From NCBI GenBank assembly GCA_963718635.1, contig OY970367.1, positions 4,712,001 to 4,776,000 of the forward strand: 64,000 bases of DNA, read 5' to 3'. Position 1 is the stretch's first letter. The number at the start of each line of letters is the position of its first letter. The position numbers and the translations under genes are program-made. Shown here piece by piece: positions 19,500 to 28,826 of this stretch. Under the pieces are notes generated by a model. That model saw nothing but the letters and a program-made list of their open reading frames with translations. It was not told the origin of the DNA and did not search any database. Source of the stretch: JAIOQJ01 sp963718635. GTDB taxonomy: Bacteria > Planctomycetota > Planctomycetia > Gemmatales > Gemmataceae.

Positions 19500-20407
19500 A
19501 TGGTGATGAAGACGACGCCATTGACGGCCGAAGAACGCATGCAACGTTACGGCTACCGCCAAATTCCTGAGGTCCAAGCGGACGGTAAAACCGAATATCG
19601 GCGTGTGGCGCTAACTCTCGAGGATCTGTTGCACCCGCAGATGGGGGATGTCGCTGTACTTTCAAGCGTAAACAACCTGGAAACGAATTATCTTGCATCG
19701 GTGTTCCGCACCGTTTGGCCCATGATCCCCATGCGCTCGTTCTGCACGACTGCGGTGTTTATTGGGAGGTGCCAATGCTCGGACATCACAGCCCCGACAT
19801 CTCCGTGATCTTCAATGTGCGCGAGCAGAAGGTCAACTGGACCAGCTTTGATGTGACAGAAGAGGGAACTCGTCCGACAATCATCGTCGAGGTTGTTTCT
19901 CCCGATTATCGCGTAAACGACGTTGTTACTAAAGTGAGCCATTATCATCTGGCAGGCGTGCCTTTCTACTTTATCGTTGATCATCAAGAGGCCGACGATC
20001 CGGCAAAACTTCTTGGCTATCGGCGGGCCGAAGAGGGATTCATGCCCCTGGCGGCGGACGGGAAAGGTAGATTCTGGCTCGATTCCATTGGCGTCTGGAT
20101 GGGAGTCGAAGACGGCAGAGTAGCCTGTTACGACGGCCAGACCGAAGAACGACTCGGCAACTACACCGAGATCAGTGAAGCTCTAGAGGAGATGAGTGAG
20201 CGTGCAGAAGCGGAAGCCAAACGTGCCGCCAACGCGTTGCGACGGGCTCGAACTTCAGCCCGCCGAGCCGAAGTCGAGAAACAACGCGCGGATCGCGAGG
20301 CAGTGCGTGCCGATGAAGAACGCCGTCAACGAATCGAATTAGAACAACAAATTCAAGCCTTGAAGGCTGAGATAGCCCTGTCGCATACCAACGGTCGCCC
20401 CAAGTGA
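19500..20407 (+). CDS. Uma2-family nuclease with C-terminal coiled coil, one frameshift
   Basis: Uma2 proteins are PD-(D/E)XK-fold putative nucleases, greatly expanded in planctomycetes and cyanobacteria, with no settled role. Visible are YRQIPEVQADGKTEYRRV, TLEDLLHPQMGD, then after a frame change near 19705 LVLHDCGVYW, HHSPDISVIFNV, RPTIIVEVVSPDYRVND and PFYFIVDHQE. The last ~70 residues are a charged coiled coil (RAEAEAKRAANALRRAR, VEKQRADREAVRADEERRQ), typical of the longer Uma2 subtype. Its stop overlaps the glnE GTG start, which suggests coupling. Confidence 0.82.
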
Positions 20408-23400
20408 ACAGCATGTCGGCAACCGAAGTTCTAGGCAGCCTGTCGTCGCCGGCTGATGCCGCGCCCCTGCTCGATCGTTGGGGTTTGGACGACTTCGAAC
20501 GCGGCCTACGCAATCTCCGCGGGCTGACGCAGGTTCTCGATGGAGCGACTCTCGCTGCCATTGTTCCAGCACTTGCCCAGTGCCTGCCGCGCCAAGCCGA
20601 CCCGGACATGGCGCTCAATAACCTCGAGCGTTTCCTTTCCAATCCGCTGGCCCGTACGTATTTAAGCGAGCTGCTTGGCAACCAGGCGCGTAGTTTGGAA
20701 ATGCTGGTGCAGCTTTTCAGCAATTCGCAATTCTTCAGCGACATGTTGGTCGCGGACCCCGACTACTTCGATGTGATCCGCGGGCCGCTCGGGGTAAGCC
20801 CGACCCGAGCCGAGCTCGTCTCGACGCTGGAGAGCGAGGCGCTGAATGCCGATGATGCGACAGTTTTGCGGTTGTTGCGACGCCACCGCCAACGCCAACA
20901 TCTACGCATCGGGGTGAATGATATTATTCGCGATCGGCCGTTGGAAGAGATCACTAAAGATCTATCGACCGTAGCAGAGGCCGCAGTCGAAGTGGCGCTC
21001 CGCAACGCGGCTCGCAATCTTGTCGCGCGCTTTGGCGTCCCGCGTCAGTCAAATGGCGAGCCGTCGCAATGCGTCGTACTTGGGTTTGGAAAACTCGGCG
21101 GAGAAGAGCTCAACTATTCGAGCGACATTGATCTGATGGTAGTCTACGATGAGGACGGGCGGACGAGCGGCAGCCGCACCGTTATTGGAAATGACGAATT
21201 CTGGTCCCGCGTTGTCGCGGAGATGGTTCGAACATTGACCGCGCATACCGATCGAGGCCAGGCCTATCGGGTTGATCTCCGGCTTCGGCCGGAAGGGCAA
21301 CGCGGGCCGCTCGCACGCTCGTTGGCAAGCACCCTTTCTTATTACGACACATACGGCCGCACCTGGGAGCGACAGGCACTGATTAAAGTCCGTCCCATTG
21401 CCGGCAATCGTCCTCTTGGTGAAGACTTTCTTCGCTCCGTCGAAGGATTCGTCTGGCGAAAGTATTTGAGCTTCGCGGAAATCAACGAAATCAAGGCAAT
21501 GAAACGGCGAATCGAACACAAGGCGCACGACGCCGGGGATGGCGAACGTGACGTGAAGACCGGTCGCGGGGGTATTCGCGACGTCGAGTTCACCATTCAG
21601 TTCCTGCAGCTTCTCAATGGCGGCGACCTGCCGACCGTTCGCCAACGAGGTACGCTCGACGCCATGCAGGCGCTCGAGGCGGCCGGTTGTTTGACCGATC
21701 CCGAGTATCGCGCATTGGACGATGCCTATCGCTTTCTGCGCCGGACGGAGCACCGCCTTCAATTCCTCTTCGACTGGCAAACGCATCGCCTGCCTGAAAA
21801 CTCCGAGGAACTGCGCAAGCTTCGCATTGCGCATGGGTTATTCCACTCACGATCGGCATGGGATTCCGAATACAGAATCTGCGGGAAATTCGGAATCTTT
21901 AACTATTGCGGAATTCGGAATTCGGAAGGCGGAAATTTCCCAAGAAGTAGGAATGGCGAAAGGCGCCCATTCCGAATTCCGCATTCCGAGTTCCGAATTT
22001 CCCAAGGAGTTGGGTCCGCAAAAGCATTCGCCTTTGGACGAGCCACCGATTGCGCCGTCATTGCAGACACGCGATTTGCTGCTCGACCCCCTCGAGCGCT
22101 TTCTGCACGATTATCTGGAGAAATCGAACCTCAACCGGACGATTCTTGACCATCTTCTGCATCAAACATTCGCCGGGTCGGAAGAAGAGGCAGAGCCGGA
22201 ATCGGATTTGATTTTGGCGCCCGACCCCGAAGAAGCGGCCGTGAAGACGGCGCTTGCGCGTTACGGTTTTAAAGACGTAATGGCTGCTTACCGGAATCTC
22301 ACGCAACTGGCGCAAGAGGCAGGCCAATTTCTGTCGACTCGGCGTTGCCGGCACTTTCTCGCAAGCATCGCGCCGCGACTGCTTCGCGCTGTCGCGGAGA
22401 CTCCCGATCCGGATCTGACACTAGTCAATCTGGAACAGGTTACCGCATCGCTTGGCGCCAAGGCGGTTCTTTGGGAACTCTTCAGCTTTCTACCCGCCAG
22501 TCTCAAACTCTATGTCGACCTCTGCTCCAACAGCCCGTTTCTGTCACAGATTTTGATTAACAATCCCGGAATGATCGATGACCTGTTGGACAGTCTCATC
22601 GTCAATCAGCCGCGTTCGCTGGGGGAACTAAGATCGGAATTAACGGAGCTGGGCCGAGCCGTAGAAAAGACTGAGGTGTTGGAAGCCATTCATCGAAGTT
22701 TTCAGGACAAAGAGCTGCTGCGCATTGGCGTGCGCGACCTGTTAGGCAAGGACAATGTACGCGCAACATCCGCCGCCCTCAGCGAACTGGCTGAAGCGTT
22801 GCTTGCGGATGTAAGCGCACGGCAGGAAGCGTTGGTGACGGCACGCTTCGGCATACCAATTCTTGCAAACGGGCCCCGGAAAAAAGCGCCTTGCCGTTAT
22901 GTCTTGCTCGCGCTGGGCAAACTCGGCGGCCGTGAGATGAGCTATCACAGCGACCTCGATCTCGTGTTGGTTTACGAGGGTGATGGCAAGAGTATACCGC
23001 AGCCGGCCGCCGAGGGCCGTCCGGCAGTGACTGGAGTGGACAACTATCATTATTTCACGGAGCTTGCCCAACGGATCATCAAAACAACCAGTCAGCCCGG
23101 ACCACTTGGAAGGCTTTACGCCGTGGACATGCGACTGCGACCGACGGGAAAATCGGGCAGTCTGGTGATCCCCCTCGCCGAGTTCAACCGCTACTACGAT
23201 GGATCGAGCGCCGCCATCTGGGAGCGCCAGTCCTTCGCCCGTGCTCGATTTGTCCACGGGCATTCCGAGTTTGCCAACAATGTTCTCTACGCAGTCCATC
23301 GTGCTGTCCACGGAATTGCCTGGCGGCCCACGATCCTCGATGAAATCCGATCTATGCGTGAAAAACTCGAGGCGACCGCGTCACCCAGGAGTTTGAAACG

Positions 23401-23785
23401 TGGTCCCGGCGGCATGGTCGATATCGAGTTCATCGTGCAGATGTTTCAAATCAAATATGGCGAACAAAGGCCAAGTCTGCTGCTAACGAACACATGGGAT
23501 GCTCTCGATGCCATCGCGTCCGCTGCGTTGATATCCGAATCGGAACATCGCACATTATCAGACGCATATTCGTTTTATCGCTCCGCGGAGGCGCGGTTGC
23601 GTATTGTTACGAATCGCCCGCTGACCGAGTATCCTGAAGAAGCTGACAAGCTCGAGATCTTCGCGCACCGGTTGGGGTTCGACGCCAAGGACGTAATGGC
23701 ATCTGAGCAATTCCTGGAAGAATTCAAAACACAGAGCCGGCAGACACGAGAAATATTCGATCGAATTTTCCAGCGCGAGCGATAG
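20404..23785 (+). CDS. glnE: Bifunctional glutamine synthetase adenylyltransferase/deadenylase GlnE, frameshift plus repeat insertion
   Basis: GlnE adds and removes AMP on glutamine synthetase in answer to nitrogen status. Both nucleotidyltransferase halves are present: LGFGKLGGEELNYSSDIDLM in the first and LALGKLGGREMSYHSDLDLV in the second, each followed by the DLRLRP or DMRLRP strand and the WERQ helix. Length is ~1100 residues. A frame break near 21825 lies just before RMGY at the end of the first half. Immediately after, ~48 codons derive from a GAATTCGG-type repeat, and the frame then resumes in LLLDPLERFLHDYLEKSNL. The GTG start overlaps the Uma2 stop; ATG 20413 is an alternative. Confidence 0.9.
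21862..22005. repeat. GAATTCGGAAT-type repeat inserted inside glnE
   Basis: The stretch is built of variants of ATTCCGAATTC and its reverse (for example GGAATTCGGAATTCGGAA at ~21910-21927 and ATTCCGAATTCCGCATTCCG at ~21969-21988), with two copies of ATTTCCCAAG. It keeps the reading frame open for about 48 codons and links the two GlnE halves. Similar motifs occur at 59880-59915, 60080-60110 and 60225-60255. Confidence 0.75.
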
Positions 23786-23836
23786 GCAGCCGACAGCGGC
23801 ATTACCTTGAACAATTGAATCGAATGGAAATGGTCA

Positions 23837-24662
23837 ATGAATCTTCCCTTGAAATGGCATGGCGGCAAATACTATCTCGCCTCGAGGATTGTATCTTTGA
23901 TGCCGAAACACTTGCACTACGTCGAGCCTTTTTTCGGCGGTGGCGCCGTTCTTCTTGCCCGCAACCCGGACGACGCCAATCTTTGGCTGGAACCTCATAA
24001 AGGCGTTTCCGAAGTCGCGAACGACATCAACGGCCGGCTCGTCAACTTCTGGCGCGTACTGCAAAACGACGAACTATTTAAACAGTTTTCTCGAAAAGTT
24101 GCGGCTATTCCGTTAGCGAGGAGCGAGTGGGAGAAAGCCCATCAGCACGAATACAGCGGGGATCCTGTTGACGATGCGATTGCGTTTTTTGTCGATTGCC
24201 GGCAAAGCCGGTCCGGAATGATGAACAGCTTTTACTTCCATCACGAGAAATCGCACCCGCCGACAAATGAACGGCAACGTCTCAGAATGGCTTTCGGCGG
24301 TGGATGGCCTTGCCGATGTGCACGAGCGTCTGCGCCGCGTATTGATTGAGAACATGCCTGCGGTCGATCTGATTCGAAGAGAAGACACGCCAGGGACGCT
24401 CTTCTATTGCGACCCTCCCTATGTTCATGAGACAAGGGCTTCAAAAGAAGCCTATGCTTTTGAAATGGACGGGCCTGCACATCGTCAGCTGTTACAGGCG
24501 GTGCTGGAATGCCAGGGCAAAGTGATGCTCTCCGGCTATCACTCCGACCTCTATCGAGACATGCTGCCCGGTTGGAAGGAGCACCTGTTCGATCTCCCCA
24601 ACAACGCCGCCTCCGGCGATACCAAACGCCGGATGATTGAAGTAATCTGGTGCAACTTTTAG
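23837..24662 (+). CDS. D12-class DNA adenine N6-methyltransferase, one frameshift
   Basis: Dam-like alpha-group methyltransferase. N-terminal LKWHGGKYYLA and the SAM-binding motif VEPFFGGGAVLLAR are followed by VANDINGRLVNFWRVLQ. After a frame break near 24260 come WLSAVDGLADVHERL and the catalytic motif IV in LFYCDPPYVHETR (DPPY), then VMLSGYHSDLY. No restriction endonuclease gene is adjacent, so it looks like an orphan methyltransferase of phage or mobile type. It follows glnE by ~50 bases; functional linkage is not expected. Confidence 0.87.
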
Positions 24663-24771
24663 ATGTGCTTTTCACAGAGCTGCGAACGTTAGGGAGCGGC
24701 TGTGACGACGTTAGAATGACGTTTTGTAGGGTGAGTACACTTATCTTTACACAACAAAGAACGGAAACCCG

Positions 24772-25971
24772 ATGTTACGTGCTCTTTTCTTGTTAGTTGC
24801 GTTGACGGGGATTGCTCGTTCGGAACCGACCCCGGCACGGGTGCCGGTAATTGTTTCTGACGAGGCAGCCGCCATTCATCGAGAAGCGTTGGTCGTCGAT
24901 GGGCACAACGACCTGCCCTGGCAATTCCGCACTAAGAAAGATTTCTCATTTCGCTTTATCGATCTCGCAAAGCCGCAGAAAGACCTGCACACCGATATCC
25001 CTCGGCTTCGCAAAGGAGGCGTCGGCGCTCAGTTCTGGGCGGCCTATGTGCCGGTGGAACACAAGAAATCGATCGTGAAAGAGACCTTGGAACAAATTGA
25101 TGTCATCCATCGATTTATCCGTGATTATCCGAACGATTTGGAGTTTGCCGGTTCGGTTGACGATATTTTGCGAATCCGCAAGAGCGGCAAGATCGCTTCG
25201 CTGATCGGCGTTGAAGGCGGTCACAGTATCGATAATTCGCTCGGCATTCTGCGCTGCTACTACCGCCTCGGCGCCCGCTATATGACTCTCACCCATACTG
25301 AAGATCTTGACTGGGCCGACTCCTCAGCCGGTAAGGGAACCAATAAGGGACTCACAAAATTCGGCGAAGATGTCGTTGCGGAAATGAACCGCCTGGGAAT
25401 GCTCGTCGATTTGTCCCACGTCTCAACCGAGACGATGCGCCATGCGCTGCGGGTGACCAAGGCGCCCGTCATTTTTTCGCATTCTTCCGCCTTCGCTCTC
25501 TGTGACCACCCGCGCAACGTTCCGGACGACGTGCTCCAGCTCCTGAACAAAAACGGCGGCGTGGTGATGGTCAACTTCTTTCCCGGGTTTCTGGTTCCCG
25601 AGGCCGCGCAGGCTTTCAAACGCTTGAGCCAATTCGAAGAAACGTTGCGCAAGAAAACCACTGACGAAAATGAAATCGATCAAACCCTGCAGCGCTGGCG
25701 TAAAGAGAACCCGATGCCGGCGGCCGATATTCATCATGTCGTCAACCATATCGAGCATCTCGTGAAAATCGCCGGCATCGACCATGTCGGCCTTGGTTCG
25801 GACTACGACGGCATCAATGCCGTCCCCCGGCAATTGGAGGATGTATCGACCTTTCCGCTGATCACGCAGGAGTTGCTCAATCGGGGTTACAAGAAAGACG
25901 CGATCGTGAAGGTGCTCGGGGGAAATTTGCTGCGAGTCATGCGCGAGGCAGAGAAAGCGGCGGGCAAATAA
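24772..25971 (+). CDS. Secreted membrane-dipeptidase family protein (M19 renal dipeptidase type)
   Basis: Zinc dipeptidase of the amidohydrolase fold, cleaving dipeptides, probably in the periplasm. A signal peptide (LRALFLLVALTGIARS) precedes the metal-binding HxD in VVDGHNDLPWQF, the bridging Glu in IGVEGGHSID, His residues in YMTLTHTEDLDWAD and DLSHVSTETM, FSHSSAFALCDHPRN and the Asp in GLGSDYDGINAVP. Length 399 is normal for the family. It is intact and marks the start of the part of the window free of frame breaks. No clear operon partner. Confidence 0.93.
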   Translation: MLRALFLLVALTGIARSEPTPARVPVIVSDEAAAIHREALVVDGHNDLPWQFRTKKDFSFRFIDLAKPQKDLHTDIPRLRKGGVGAQFWAAYVPVEHKKSIVKETLEQIDVIHRFIRDYPNDLEFAGSVDDILRIRKSGKIASLIGVEGGHSIDNSLGILRCYYRLGARYMTLTHTEDLDWADSSAGKGTNKGLTKFGEDVVAEMNRLGMLVDLSHVSTETMRHALRVTKAPVIFSHSSAFALCDHPRNVPDDVLQLLNKNGGVVMVNFFPGFLVPEAAQAFKRLSQFEETLRKKTTDENEIDQTLQRWRKENPMPAADIHHVVNHIEHLVKIAGIDHVGLGSDYDGINAVPRQLEDVSTFPLITQELLNRGYKKDAIVKVLGGNLLRVMREAEKAAGK

Positions 25972-26065
25972 GACAGGCTCGGCCAACTAATTCTGGCGAG
26001 CCGGGAGCGTTAGGGACTTAAGCAACAATAACCATGCAACTCGCAAGTGCAATAAAAGCAACGGG

Positions 26066-27010
26066 TCAGGCGCCCAATCGCTTCTTCGGCGGCAACGGCT
26101 GGTGTTTCCAGCGCCGATGAATCCACAGGTACTGCTCAGGATGTCGGCGTATCATGCGTTCCAGCGCCTCGGTGAAGCGGATCGTGATGGCGCGCACCGG
26201 ATCGGGGTGCTGGGCGTAATCGAGCGGATCAATGACATCCTCGACATAGGCGTGGTATTTCATCCCTTGGCCGACGCGCACCGCGCCGGCCACCATCATC
26301 AACGGCTTATGCTCGAGCGCCAATAGGGCGATCGCCTTATGCGTTGATGCAGGCCGATTGAAGAACGGCACGAACAGGCCGCGCTGCCCGGCATCCTGAT
26401 CGCCCAGCGTGCCGAGAAAGCTCCCTTCGCGCAGGGCTTTCTCGATCAGATCGAACTCGCCATTCTTGGCGATCAGCTTTTGGCCCGTTCCTTCGCGCCA
26501 ACGCCTCAGCCAGCGATCGACGTAAGGGTTGTCCAGCGGCCGGGCAATCGCATAGCCGGGAAAGCCGAGCAATCCGAGGATGTAGCTCGATAGTTCCCAA
26601 TTGCCGAAGTGGCCCGTCACCATCATCACCGGACGTTCGCCAAGCGAGACGTCGGTGAATCGCCGAAAGTCTTCGAGTGTGGCAAATTCAAAGCGTTCAC
26701 GCCACGAACTGCGCTGTAGCAAATGATCGAGATGCAGTACTTCAACAATCACCCGGCAGAAGTGTTGATAAACCTTCGCGACCATTCGCTCCGTCTCGAT
26801 TTCGTCATATTGGCCGGGATAAGCCTGCCGGAGGTTGTCGCGAGCAATGGCAACGCGCTTCGGCTGCAACTTCATAATCAGATAAGCAAAGCCGACTGCG
26901 CAGGAGTTCGCCGTCCGAAAGGAAAGCGCTCGTAGAAAGGCGGCGATCAACCGGAAGACCAGATAACTCGCCAGATCAACGCGACGACTACGCGGCTTCG
27001 CCATCCTCAC
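26066..27010 (-). CDS. LpxL/HtrB-type lysophospholipid acyltransferase
   Basis: Acyltransferase that in LPS-making bacteria adds secondary acyl chains to lipid A; the acceptor here is not known. A hydrophobic N-terminal segment is followed by the catalytic H-x4-E motif in MVTGHFGNWELSSY, then YAIARPLDNPYVDRW, GSFLGTLGDQDAGQRG and FVPFFNRPASTHKAIALLA, all typical of the LpxL family. Length 314. It ends the minus-strand block after Uma2, separated by a long hairpin. ATG 27010 is used; ATG 27004 is an alternative. Confidence 0.88.
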   Translation of the reverse strand: MRMAKPRSRRVDLASYLVFRLIAAFLRALSFRTANSCAVGFAYLIMKLQPKRVAIARDNLRQAYPGQYDEIETERMVAKVYQHFCRVIVEVLHLDHLLQRSSWRERFEFATLEDFRRFTDVSLGERPVMMVTGHFGNWELSSYILGLLGFPGYAIARPLDNPYVDRWLRRWREGTGQKLIAKNGEFDLIEKALREGSFLGTLGDQDAGQRGLFVPFFNRPASTHKAIALLALEHKPLMMVAGAVRVGQGMKYHAYVEDVIDPLDYAQHPDPVRAITIRFTEALERMIRRHPEQYLWIHRRWKHQPLPPKKRLGA

Positions 27011-27019
27011 TCCTTGAGG

Positions 27020-27086
27020 ATTAAAAAGGTGTCAGGACCCTTTAATTCCGTTTCACGGAATTAAAGGGTCCTGACACCTTTTTAAT
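27020..27086. repeat. Perfect 32-bp inverted repeat (AAAAAGGTGTCAGGACCC type)
   Basis: Arms 27020-27051 and 27055-27086 are exact reverse complements around a 3-base loop, with the core AAAAAGGTGTCAGGACCC. This resembles REP/MITE palindromes known from many bacteria next to REP-associated Y1 transposases. It lies between the acyltransferase start and the Uma2 3' end, encodes the last Uma2 residues and supplies its stop. No transposase is in the window. Confidence 0.95.
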
Positions 27087-27626
27087 ACCCCTTCCGTAAT
27101 GAGCAATCTGTTGGTAAGTAGAGTTTTCACCTGCAAGGGGCATTGTGCAAACTTCGACCCTCTTGGCTACCAGATTCAGAATCCAGTCCTCAGGTATGTT
27201 GTCATGCGCATACATATCATGTTTGATGCCATGATCCTGTTCCAAAGTGGACTCCGAAACTTCAACAACAATGGCAACTTCATTGCTTCGTGGATGCCCT
27301 TGGAAGAAACGGCGCTTAGGTCCTTTCACAATCACCAGGTCGGGTTCGGCAACACTCTTGCCGCTCATGGCGATAGGACGTTGGGTTCGGAAGGTCCACG
27401 GATTGGGCAGCAAAGTTAAGAGAATTTGTTCAAGCAAGTCCAATGCGGCAGCGTGATACTTGTCGTGGGCCAACTTGTTCACCAGCAATCCATCGAGAAG
27501 TTCAACTTGGTCGGCAGTTGTAAAGACACCGCTTTCTGTTAGGCGATTGTATTCATCTGCTGTGAAGAGATGAACGCAAGGCAGGGGAATCGTTTTAGGT
27601 TCAGATGGTAAAGTCGCGGCTGACAT
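27042..27626 (-). CDS. Uma2-family nuclease whose C-terminus ends in an inserted palindrome
   Basis: A 194-residue Uma2 protein: LFTADEYNRLTESGVFTTAD, QVELLDGLLVNKLAHDKYH, QRPIAMSGKSVAEPDLVIV with the conserved Asp, and EVAIVVEVSESTLEQD. The usual C-terminus would continue after QIAHYGRG with a short strand and a PLPVAEL-like end. Instead it reads IKKVSGPFNSVKRN, coded by the inverted repeat. The catalytic core is complete, so activity may survive. It begins 26 bases after the moeB-like gene and could share its transcript. Confidence 0.85.
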   Translation of the reverse strand: MSAATLPSEPKTIPLPCVHLFTADEYNRLTESGVFTTADQVELLDGLLVNKLAHDKYHAAALDLLEQILLTLLPNPWTFRTQRPIAMSGKSVAEPDLVIVKGPKRRFFQGHPRSNEVAIVVEVSESTLEQDHGIKHDMYAHDNIPEDWILNLVAKRVEVCTMPLAGENSTYQQIAHYGRGIKKVSGPFNSVKRN

Positions 27627-27652
27627 TCGGTGGATCCAACGGATTCAAAGGT

Positions 27653-28696
27653 TCAATGCCCAATATACTTCGCGTACAAAGTGCGTGCCTTTTCGCAGTC
27701 GTCCGTTCCTTTGATGATCGCTCGACCGTCCGGGAAAACGGTAAAGTCAAATTCGTCCACGTTGAATTTGAGAAGGAATTTGTTGTGGCTGACGGTGCCC
27801 GAAGCACTTAACTGTTTCGACAGATCGCCGAAATCGAGCCGACCGGCGATGCGATGCGACACTTGCACGGCATTGCGGCCGCAGAGACTCGTGGTCTGCG
27901 TCCCATGCTCGCCCTCAAGCCATTCGAACTTTCTTTGTTTGCAGCATGGGCAATTCACTTTGTTCAATAGCGGAGCAATCTTGATACGGCGGTTGATGTT
28001 TTCCCACATATCGAGATAGAGCAGTTCTCGGCTGATCGCTTCTTTTTTCCCTGCCAGCAGTTTGAGAGCCTCCGCCGCCTGATAGCTGGCGACGACATTA
28101 ACCACTGGGCCGAGCACCCCGGCCGTTTCGCAAGTGCCCGTTTCGCCCGGTCCGGGCGCCGCTTCGAAGACACACCGAAGGCAAGGCGTTTCGCCTGGGA
28201 TAATCGTCATCGATTGGCCGACGCTGCCGATGCAGCCGCCGAAGACCCAAGGCTTATTGAGGGACACCGAAGCGTCATTGATGAGATAGCGGACTTCGAA
28301 GTTGTCGGTGCCATCTAAGATAACGTCCACATCGCGGCATAGCTCAATGATGTTGGTGCGGTCAATGTCGGTGACGATCGGCTCAACCGTCACCATTCGA
28401 TTGATTTCACGCAACTTCTTCGCAGCGGCCTCGGCCTTCGGCAAGTTGTTGATGACATCGGATTCGTCAAACAACACCTGCCTTTGCAGATTGCTCACTT
28501 CAACGAAATCGCGATCGACAACGCGGACAAAGCCGACTCCGGCACGAACCAGATTGTTCGCCAGCACCGTGCCTAAGGCGCCGCAACCGCAAATCGTGAC
28601 GCGCGATTTCACGATACGCTCTTGCCCAGCTTTGCCGATGCCATTGAAACGCATTTGGCGCGAGTAACGTTCGATGGATGCGAGTTCTGCGTTCAT
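27653..28696 (-). CDS. moeB: HesA/MoeB/ThiF-family adenylyltransferase (sulfur-carrier activating enzyme)
   Basis: E1-like enzyme that adenylates the C-terminal GlyGly of a MoaD/ThiS-type carrier so it can be thiocarboxylated. From ATG 28696: YSRQMRFNGIGKAGQERI, nucleotide-binding VTICGCGALGTVLANNL, VVDRDFVEVSNLQRQVLF, ILDGTDNFEVRYLIND, and zinc Cys pairs in PCLRCVF and CPCCKQ. Length 348. There is no rhodanese domain; a ~90-residue C-terminal extension follows instead. A MoaD-like carrier gene is 1.6 kb upstream on the same strand, downstream of a SAM riboswitch, so its target is probably that carrier. The MoeB name is by family; a role in methionine/cysteine synthesis is inferred. Confidence 0.88.
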   Translation of the reverse strand: MNAELASIERYSRQMRFNGIGKAGQERIVKSRVTICGCGALGTVLANNLVRAGVGFVRVVDRDFVEVSNLQRQVLFDESDVINNLPKAEAAAKKLREINRMVTVEPIVTDIDRTNIIELCRDVDVILDGTDNFEVRYLINDASVSLNKPWVFGGCIGSVGQSMTIIPGETPCLRCVFEAAPGPGETGTCETAGVLGPVVNVVASYQAAEALKLLAGKKEAISRELLYLDMWENINRRIKIAPLLNKVNCPCCKQRKFEWLEGEHGTQTTSLCGRNAVQVSHRIAGRLDFGDLSKQLSASGTVSHNKFLLKFNVDEFDFTVFPDGRAIIKGTDDCEKARTLYAKYIGH

Positions 28697-28740
28697 AATG
28701 ATGATGTTTCTTTCGCTAACTGAAATCGGACAAATTTGCT

Positions 28741-28826
28741 CGTTGACCGTCTGCTTGCGCGGACTGAGCGAGCATTTCCCAGCGTTCTTTCTCTCCACGC
28801 GGCATTCGACTTCCTGCCCACGTCAG
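28741..28826 (-). repeat. 86-bp duplicated fragment of the upstream Rpn-like gene
   Basis: 28741-28826 repeats 29073-29158 with nine mismatches and no gaps. Read on the minus strand it encodes LTWAGSRMPRGEKERWEMLA, matching LTWAGSRRPREEKERWQSLA inside the Rpn-like protein. It begins at the stop of that gene, so it is the remnant of a second copy. Confidence 0.85.
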
